From Amborella trichopoda (Eukaryota > Streptophyta > Magnoliopsida > Amborellales > Amborellaceae): a DNA stretch of 64,000 bases. The stretch spans positions 3,262,357-3,326,356 of the forward strand of contig NW_006499364.1 in the NCBI RefSeq assembly GCF_000471905.2, read 5' to 3'. Shown here piece after piece: positions 57,241 through 64,000 of the stretch. How positions within the stretch are numbered: the stretch's first letter is position 1; each line of letters starts with the position of its first letter. Below the pieces are notes generated by a model that saw nothing but the letters and a program-made list of their open reading frames with translations, searched no databases and was not told where the DNA came from. The position numbers were made by a program, and so were the translations under genes.

Positions 57241-59040
57241 TCCACATCATTATAAGCCACACATGCTCATGAGCACTGACTGAAGCTAGCACCGGCAGTG
57301 TCCTCCAAAGGCTAGCATCAGTTGTGCTCCTAACCCATCGCACTGGTTCCTTTTCTTGAGGGTTAGCACTGATTGTGTCGGCACTCCAAAACATCAGAGC
57401 CGGTTCTCCCAGTGCCAGCTGCACTTCTGTTAGCGCCGACCCTGTCGTGACTGTTCGAGACTCCTCGTTTTCAAAGCATAAGTTTTTGCACCTATGGTCG
57501 CACGATTTCTAGCGGTAACCGTACAATTTCCCTATGACGGTTCATCTCCCACAACGGTTCACCTCCTGCAATCGTACACTTTCCACGATGGTCCACCTCT
57601 CATGACCGTTTGTCTCTTACCGGAACTTCTCCTACATGGCTGAAAAACCTACTGGAAAACTTTCCCGTTTGCGTTTTTCACCTGGATAGCACTAGAACCT
57701 CACTGAAAACTCCTCAAAACTTCTCCTAAGTCCACAAGAACCACTGCAACATCACTAACAACGTCGAAAAGCTACCACGATCCCCAGGAATCCTCTAAAA
57801 AGTCCCTGAAAAACTCTTGAGACGCACGTAAATGCTCACTGTTTCACTTCCTGCCTCTTCTACCAAAGGAACTGCAGCTGAAACCTCTTTTATTTCCCAG
57901 AAAACTCCTCGAAGAACTCTCCTTTTATGCTCCTTTCCCTGCAACTTAACCAAAATATTGGCAAGTCAGCTCGCCGAAGGCCTTCTCTATAGAAACCGCT
58001 TGGAGTCCCACTGTTTGCCTAGAACCATCCCTGCAAAACATTTGTTGGAGTCCCACTACTTGCCAAAACATCAATCAAGCACCCTCTCCTCACCGTTAAG
58101 CAAATTTTTGCTTAAGTTTTTTTACCATTAGTGAAAACGTGAGGGAAAACAGGATTTAACCCCCTTGTACAGACCAGACTACCCTCAAATGCCCCAACAA
58201 ATTGGGAATTCCAGTCAAGTCCAAGGGAAGCCAAGTGAGGAAGAGTCGGGTCAAGCTTTTACTCGAGGACGGGGGTAACTCTCATCGGTCCATGCCCAGC
58301 GCCGGGTGAATTTCAAACAGCCCTAGCACTGGTTTACTTAGTGTCGGGTGTGTTACCAAAGAACCCTAGATTGACTTATCATTGGGTGTGTTTCCAAACA
58401 CCCCTAGCGCCGGTTGACTCAGCATCAGGTGTGTTTCCAAATGACCCTCGCGCCGGTTAACTTTGCACCGGTTGTGCTCAAAGAATATCACGGGTCGTTC
58501 ACAGCGCCGACTAAGTTGTTAACAACCCAGCACCGATTGTGTTTTTGTGAACACTCAACGCCCATTCTCGCAAGAAACCATTAGCGCTGCACCTAGCACT
58601 GACCGTATTTCAAGCAGCCTATTGTCACCTGCTTTAGGCTGAAGTCTTGTGCATCCTACCACTATCCTTAGTGGAGTTACACCCAATTCGTGACCTGTCA
58701 TCCCTAGTGATGTTGCACCCACGCTGTTGCACCCAAATTGTGACCTATCATCCCTAATGGAGTCACGAGCTATCCCTCATCCCCAAAAGAGTCACACGTA
58801 TACTGCAACCCATTATCCTCAGTGAAGTTAGGGTCATTCTTACCTCTTCAATTCTCGGTGGGTTTGTTTCACACTAAGTAATCTTATCCTCAGAGAGTAC
58901 ACTTACCTCCTTAAGCCCTGGTGAAGTTGGCTTCTATTGGCCACCCTGCCAGGTCACCATTTCAATCTAAGCTGTCAGTTTGTGAATGATCTTAACCATT
59001 TCATCCCCACGGAGTCAGATTGCCATCCACTGACCTATTC
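57241..59040 (+). other. 3' UTR of element C
   Basis: It matches 30430-32340 of A: CGCCGGTTG/AGCACCGGT motifs near 57290-57430 and 58290-58600, a conserved middle (57540-58110), and CCCTAGTGA motifs. No gene is recognised. Confidence 0.55.
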
Positions 59041-59545
59041 CCCATGAGTTCCACATACATGGCGACCTAATCATGGTTCATACTGCACGAACCTAAACTG
59101 CCCAGCTTTGGTGCAAAATATATAACCATAAACTGTATAGGAGGTCTAGCTGCATGACCTTAAATTGCCCGATCAGTGCTGCACGACCCTAAACTACATA
59201 GCCTTGGTCTAGTTGCACGACCCTAAACTGCACAACACCAAGGTCCAAACTGTATGACCTTAAACTGCACGGTGCTAGTTGTATGACTTTAAACTACATA
59301 ACCACAGTCCAGCTGTATGACCTTAAACCGTAGTGCATATCATAGCCGCATGACGATAAAAGGCTCAACACCATGGTCCAAACTATATGACCTTAAACTG
59401 TAGCGGAGGTCTAGTTGCACGACCTTAAACTGCGTGGTCCTAGTTCTATGACTTTAAACTGCATAACCACGGTCCAGTTGTATGACCTTAAACCATAGTG
59501 CACATCCTGACTGGATGACGACAAACTACTTTGCATAGGTCCCAG
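59041..59545 (+). repeat. 3' UTR tandem array with TTAAACTG core (element C)
   Basis: About fifteen subunits of 33-38 bases, for example TATGACCTTAAACTGCACGG and GTATGACTTTAAACTACATA. Same family as in A and G. Confidence 0.75.
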
Positions 59546-59944
59546 AGGTATGACCTTTAAAACTTTTCCCCGTAAATGCGTACATGTCTTTACGTGCACT
59601 TTCACGCATGCCTTCCCAAAACTACCTATTAGTATGCGTGTGCCATGTTTACTACCACTCCAATGTGTCCATTTACTTCATCACCACACCTCATTACCTA
59701 GTGAGTCTCACCCACGCTCACAAAACGGTGACTCAACCCGCCATCCATATTTGTTGTAAGTTAATGGGTCACCATTATCCGCTCACATTTCATACATCAT
59801 CCACATTTCATAGGTAGCCTAATGCCATTTCCCCAAGTTTCAATTGTTTGAATATTAAACTAGGGAATTTGAATATTATATTGAGCACAAATTTCTTGTA
59901 ACTAGATAAAGAATCCTTTTGTTTCTCTTCCTTTTTTTAGAAAT

Positions 59945-61135
59945 TTATTGTATTTTGTTCTTTCTTTTTTTAGAAATTTGTAAGTTTGAAGATGTTGTAG
60001 GTATTGATGGAGAAGGAAGGATTATAACTTCTGGGGTTGTATGACAATATTTTCTTGCAGGAACTAATGGCTTCCGAATCGTTTTCCTATTTATGTCTAA
60101 GTCATCTTGTGATTTATTTTTTTGAAATTTTATTTCAATATTGCCATCCTGATGTTCTATTATTTGGCTGGGAATATTATTCTTAGGTATTTCTCTTGGT
60201 TGGTTTTCATTATGGATAGACCATGTTTGTGGTAGAATAATATCTGACCAAGTAATAGTTTTTGGAATAATCGTATTAGATTTTTCTATATTGGTTTGAA
60301 ATAAAATAGTTTGATCCTTCTTATCTGTTTGCATCATAATATTGGGACAGAGGGTATTCATAACTTTATAATATATACGGTATACGATAGCTAGATTTTG
60401 AGATCCAGGAGTCATATTGAATCCATGGGTCTTAAGGTTTATTGTTAATATTTCCAATATATTAGGGTCTGTTAATGAAACAGAAAAATTTGGAAAACAG
60501 TTGAAATAAATGGGTCCACTACAAAGGCTGGATTCAACCATGCCTTGGAGTGAGTCGGAAAACTTATTGTGCCTCGTATCTCTTAGGCATACGAGCACTG
60601 AGTTCTTTAAACCTAAACATGTTAAAGGTTTTATGGCTATTTGTATTAATCCAATGTGTAAATACTTGTAATTATTTTCTTTATGTTTTTTAATTATTTT
60701 TCTTGATAACAGTTTGAAGTCTTCCTGGTTTTGTGTCACTGATAAGCTTTCCTCAACTATTTTACTAGCATATCCAAGTTTGAATTTCAATGTTCCTTTT
60801 TGATAAATGTCTTTTATCCTTACTTTGGGGATATTCCAGTTTTGTATATAATGTTCAATATCATTTATGACTATCTCTTCCTTATTTTTCACTCTTAAGG
60901 TTAGAGGTTGAGTTACTGTGTTACCTTTAAGATTCCTAATTAAATTTGTCATCTGTAGGTTGCGGATAATGACAATCTGGACGACCAAGGGTCCAGCGTG
61001 TTCCGCTAAGCGGCTCTTCCCGGCCTTGGCGGGTACTTTGCCTAGACTTCTTTCGTCTCTTGCCTTAACTCTCAGACCAACTTTCTTAGATGTAAATTTA
61101 GTTAGGTTTCTACAGTAATACGGTAACTTAGACTC
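59945..61135 (-). pseudogene. Movement protein ORF of an endogenous pararetrovirus (30K superfamily)
   Basis: The frame is open on the reverse strand from just after a stop at 61138-61136 down to a stop at 59945, about 396 codons. There is no ATG in the first fifty or so codons. The first in-frame ATG is within LQMTNL at about 60954. The central domain has YKYLHIGLIQIAIKPLTCLG, VLVCLRDTRHNKFSDSL, SGPIYFNCFPNFSVSL and IVYRIYYKV, as in movement proteins of Petuvirus/Florendovirus-like caulimovirids. The C-terminus is polar and basic. Such proteins form tubules or gate plasmodesmata. Beyond the stop the genome is truncated. The lack of an early start codon and the isolation of the gene suggest it is not expressed as such. 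Confidence 0.75.
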
Positions 61136-61153
61136 TTAAACAGTTTCACTGTT

Positions 61154-61167
61154 TGGCTCTGATACCA
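61154..61167 (-). other. Primer binding site of the pararetrovirus fragment (tRNA-Met)
   Basis: On the reverse strand TGGTATCAGAGCCA is the canonical caulimovirid minus-strand primer site for initiator tRNA-Met. It starts about 30 bases upstream of the movement-protein frame. AAACAGT-GAA-ACTGTTT just downstream forms a perfect 7-bp stem. Confidence 0.8.
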
Positions 61168-61332
61168 AATGGGGTTAGGATCTACAGTGAATTATTTTAA
61201 TGATATTTAAAGTAAGTATGTGAATACTAAGCTATTATACTTTACTAGTTCTTATAAAATAGGATAATAGTTTAAACAGAAGAGTAATATGCAAATGAAT
61301 GGAATGAGAGATATGTCAATAACAATCCACAG

Positions 61333-61540
61333 TGTGTGAGCTAGTCTTAGTTATCGAGCCCGTTTTGCTACCACATCAGGCCAATTATTCACCAGCCTAG
61401 TCACTGCTCTGATCCTCTCGCTTAGTCGAATTCTTCTCTTCTCCGTCTCTATTCTCTTCTTCTTTTTGAATGCGCACGCTTGATACGGGTGCCGCCCTAT
61501 CCTTAAAGGGTCCGTAGGGCGAGATCGTGGCACCTAACCA
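61333..61540 (+). repeat. Remnant of the 3' LTR of element C
   Basis: It matches the LTR end in two blocks: 61333-61481 (CTTAGTTATCGAGCCCGTTT, then GGCCAATTATTCACCAGCCT) and 61482-61540 (GGGTGCCGCCC to CACCTAACCA). About 300 bases between the blocks and the whole upstream 2.5 kb are missing. Confidence 0.8.
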
Positions 61541-61734
61541 AGCCTATCATGGACTTCATAAAACATGAAAGGCTACCTCAAGATCGAGTGGAACACAACG
61601 ACATACGAAAAATGTCCATGAAGTATGCCCTTCTTGGCGGGGGTGTCCTCCTTCATCGGTTGTTTGATGTAATTCTCCTTAGAGGCGTCGATGCACAAAA
61701 AGTAAGTAAAGTGCTTGTGGAAGTGCACTTCAAC
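61541..61734 (+). pseudogene. Pol fragment of element D, right piece
   Basis: It reads PIMDFIKHERLPQDRVEHND, then LLRGVDAQKVSKVLVEVHFN, matching C's PIITFLKHGTLQEDRAERNN to VLEEVHSG (55288-55470). It continues the left piece at 45739 and is cut at 61734 by the reverse-strand LTR E. Thus a single pol gene was hit twice within 200 bases. Confidence 0.8.
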
Positions 61735-64000
61735 TGGTTAGGTGCCTCGATCTCGCTTTCCAGATCCTTCAAGGATTCAGTGACAGCGTCTCGGGTTTCA
61801 AGGGAAGACCCTGGACATTTTTGAGATCGCTCTCTCGGGAACCCCAATCGAAGACAGGGGCAGGTGTTACCAACCGGTGAGAGAGGAATTTAAAGGTGGG
61901 TTTCGGGCTTACTCTGGCTGACTCGTGTGGGCGCCCTAAGAATTAAAATGGTTCGGAATCGCCTCCCTTGGCTTGTATTCTTCTTGTTTTTTGCATGTTT
62001 GCAATCACACACATATATGGCGAAGGCTATAAAATAGGTGGGTCAGACCTCACCCTTTTCCTCTTTGATGAACATAAACAAGAATATGCATTCAAAAAGA
62101 AGAAGAGAAGAAAGAGGAGGGAGAGAAGAATTCGACTAAGCGAGAGGATCTGAGCGGTGACTGGGCTGCTAGATGATTGCTTTGACGTGGTAGTCAAGCG
62201 TTCTCGGTAACTAAGACTGACTCACAGGATTACTACTTGATGTCATTACTAATACAGACTAGCTAGGTACGATGGTCAGTCTGTCGTGGCAATAACGCAG
62301 GCCAAGTAACCCTGGCACAATAACAATACAACTAAATGACAAAACTACCATGACAGGTTAATCTCAATCCCTCGTAGTCGAACGAAAGAGTAGCAGAATT
62401 AAGGCTATGCGGAGAGAATAAGTGGAGAAGAAGGGAAAGAAAGATGAGGGAGAAGATAGAAAGAGAAAGGTAGGAAAGACAAGAGAATAAAGCAGAGAGA
62501 GGGAAGGAAGGCACAGTCGAGGTTAACCATTACTGACTGTGTTTAGAAGTAAGGGAGAGAAAACAAGTCGGCACTAAGCTTCACTGACTGATAGGAGAAG
62601 AGAGACAAAATCAGTCGGTGTTAGGTCTCACCAACTTATAGATGAAGGAGAAAACCAACTAGTGCTAGGTCTCACTTACTGATAGGAGAGGAGAGAGAAG
62701 ACCAGTTGGTGCTAGATCTTACCGACTGACAGGGGAAGGGAGAGAAAACCAGTCGACATTAGGTCTCTTTGATTAATATGAGAGGAAAGAGAAGACCAGT
62801 CAATGCTAGGTTTCGTTGATTGATAGAAGAAGAAAGAGAAAACCAGTCGACACTAGGTCTCACCGACTTATAGACAGAAGGAGTGAGAAAACCAATCGGT
62901 GTTAAGCTTCACCGATAGATAAAAATGGAGAGAGAAGAAGAGAGAGAAAACCCGTTAGTGTTATGTCTCGTCGACTGATAAAAGAGGAGAGAGAAGGCCA
63001 GTTGGTGCTAAGCTTCACTGATTGAAATATAGAAGGAGAGAGAAAACCAGTCTACGTTATGTCTCATCGATTGATAAAAGAGGAGAGAGAAGAAGAGAGA
63101 GAAGACTAGTCGACAATAAGCTTTATCGATTGATAGACATAAGGAGAGAGAAAATCAGTCAGTGTTAGGTGTCACTGACTGACAAAAGAAGACAGAGAGG
63201 AAGAGAGAAGATCCGTCGATGCTGGGCTTCACCAATTGCCAAACAGAAGCAAAAAGAAAACTAGTCGTTGCTAGGTCTCGTCGACGGACAGAAGAGGAGA
63301 GAAAAGACCAATCAGTGCTAGGCTTCACGGACTGATAGACAGAAGAAGAGAGAAAACTAATCAGTGCTAGGCTTCAGCGATTGATAGAGGAAGGGGAAAA
63401 CCAACAGGCACTAAGCCTCGTAAGATATGACAGAAGAAAGCCAACCAGCGCTAAGCCTCGTCAGCTGTGACAGAAGAAAACCAACCGGTGCTAAGCCTCA
63501 CCATTTGCATTAGGAAAGAATAGATGGAGATAAAGATGAGAAGAAGAGAGAGAAAGATATAGAGATGAGAAGGAGATAGAGATGAGAAGAAAGATACACA
63601 GAGTATGCATTCACGATCATGTTGTAATTAACGTAACTTGATTTCGTGTTTGGATGAAGATTTTGTCGTCTTGAGTTTTTGGCTGGAATCTTGAAGTCCG
63701 ACGACCGAAAGTTATAGCAGCTTTGATGCCTACATGTGTGAAATCCAACCATTCTTTATACGTGAGTTTTGGATAAGAAATAGCGTTGAAGCTCATGCAC
63801 ATAATGCAATTGGTTTCGTGTCGATCAGGTATGCGAGCATCGTGATCTTGCTGCTCAAACGAGATGTGCTGCTGTTGAATTTTCTGCAACTCCCTTCATG
63901 GATCAGTGACTTTCATTTAGTTTTTCTCTTTGCTAGGGGGTCATCACGGGGCATACCACATATCCAATTGTTCGTCTTGATGAGACGAACACGCTCACCA
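61735..64000 (-). repeat. LTR of element E (reverse strand, continues beyond the window)
   Basis: It starts with TGGTTAGGTGCCTCGATCTC, the reverse complement of the family LTR end. The order then reverses: CTCGAG-like region, CTTGGCTTGTATTCTTCTTG (61969-61988), AATCCCTCGTAGTCGAACGA (62367-62386), hairpin array (about 62530-63510), a purine-rich tract, then the U3 half. At about 63600 the array joins sequence equal to 46650 in C, so roughly 500 bases of U3 including the TATA box are deleted. The window ends at a point equal to about 34745 in A, so about 500 bases of LTR lie outside. It may be a solo LTR or the end of an element to the right. Confidence 0.8.
62530..63510 (-). repeat. Hairpin-unit tandem array in LTR E
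   Basis: About nineteen units, the longest array in the window. In + strand form the units read GAGAGAGAAAACCAGTCGGT then GCTAGGTCTCACCGACTG. Several have matching arms (for example AGTCGGTG with CACCGACT-like partners). The step is about 45-60 bases. Confidence 0.8.

Larger units (their letters stand above)
59838..61332 (-). mobile_element. Endogenous pararetrovirus fragment (Caulimoviridae) in the 3' end of element C
   Basis: Left of 59838 sequence still matches A's 3' region (to 33000). Right of about 61333 it matches the last quarter of the LTR. In between is AT-rich DNA unlike any retrotransposon here. On the reverse strand it has a tRNA-Met PBS (61167-61154) followed by an open frame encoding a 30K-type movement protein, the gene order of caulimovirid genomes. 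Only the 5' end of the viral genome is present. No coat protein, protease or RT of viral type is seen. It is decayed genomic DNA, not a complete virus. Confidence 0.75.
45740..61540 (+). mobile_element. Element C: Tat-lineage element with pol, 3' end rearranged by a pararetrovirus fragment
   Basis: It has a 5' LTR (45740-48758), PBS (48762), leader, gag region (50097-52640), RT to integrase (53046-56497), 3' UTR with tandem array, a pararetrovirus piece (about 59838-61332) and a 3' LTR reduced to about 208 bases (61333-61540). Flanking bases AGAAT (45735-45739) and AGCCT (61541-61545) are at the exact place expected for a 5-bp duplication in D's pol but differ at two positions. There is no antisense PMD ORF between integrase and the tandem array, unlike A. 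Confidence 0.75.

Noticed and set aside
59945-61135. Plant host gene on the reverse strand
   Set aside because: The 30K movement-protein pattern and the adjacent tRNA-Met primer site fit a pararetrovirus. There are no introns or other plant gene signals.

Overview
This window looks like repeat-packed plant nuclear DNA, most likely from an angiosperm with a large genome. I see no intact host gene, rRNA or tRNA. Almost every recognisable stretch belongs to decayed LTR retrotransposons of the Ty3/gypsy superfamily. Most are of the Tat lineage (Ogre/Retand-like): they have very long LTRs, a tRNA-Arg-like primer binding site, a second archaeal-type RNase H and tandem repeats in the 3' untranslated region. 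A chromovirus (Tekay/Del-like) and a fragment of an endogenous pararetrovirus (Caulimoviridae) are also present. Every coding region is broken by stops or frameshifts. For reference I label the elements A to H.

Layout from left to right. F (1-2439) is the 3' end of a Tat element: a reverse-strand plant-mobile-domain (PMD) ORF fused by a deletion to a truncated LTR. It sits in G (2440-about 10435), which keeps a protease remnant, an unknown ORF, a tandem-repeat 3' region and a diverged LTR of the same family. H (about 10436-13740) is a chromovirus LTR, an initiator tRNA-Met PBS and a broken gag. B (about 13741-20080, resuming at 37213) is another Tat element with gag and protease on the left and RT, RNase H, archaeal RNase H and integrase on the right. 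B is split by A (20081-37212), a 17.1 kb element with two about 3 kb LTRs and an exact 5-bp duplication CCCAT on both sides. A 477-base assembly gap lies just before A. A carries gag and a long antisense PMD ORF but no reverse transcriptase or integrase. B's 3' LTR starts at 43695 and is followed by a fragment of an H-like LTR.

D (45499-45739, 61541-61734) is a short piece of Tat integrase-side pol interrupted by C (45740-61540), a related Tat element that does carry RT to integrase but has no antisense PMD ORF. The 3' end of C has been replaced by a roughly 1.5 kb pararetrovirus piece (about 59838-61332, reverse strand) holding a PBS and a movement-protein ORF. D's pol is broken again by E, a reverse-strand LTR of the same family (61735 to the window end).

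The related elements complement each other. A and F carry the antisense PMD gene, C and B carry the polymerase, and all share LTR and 3' UTR structure. This suggests a family of autonomous and non-autonomous partners. The most unusual structural signal is an array of about 50-bp units, many with hairpin-forming arms, inside every LTR. It lies downstream of the TATA box, so it would be transcribed into the leader RNA. Boundaries given as 'about' were aligned by eye between copies.
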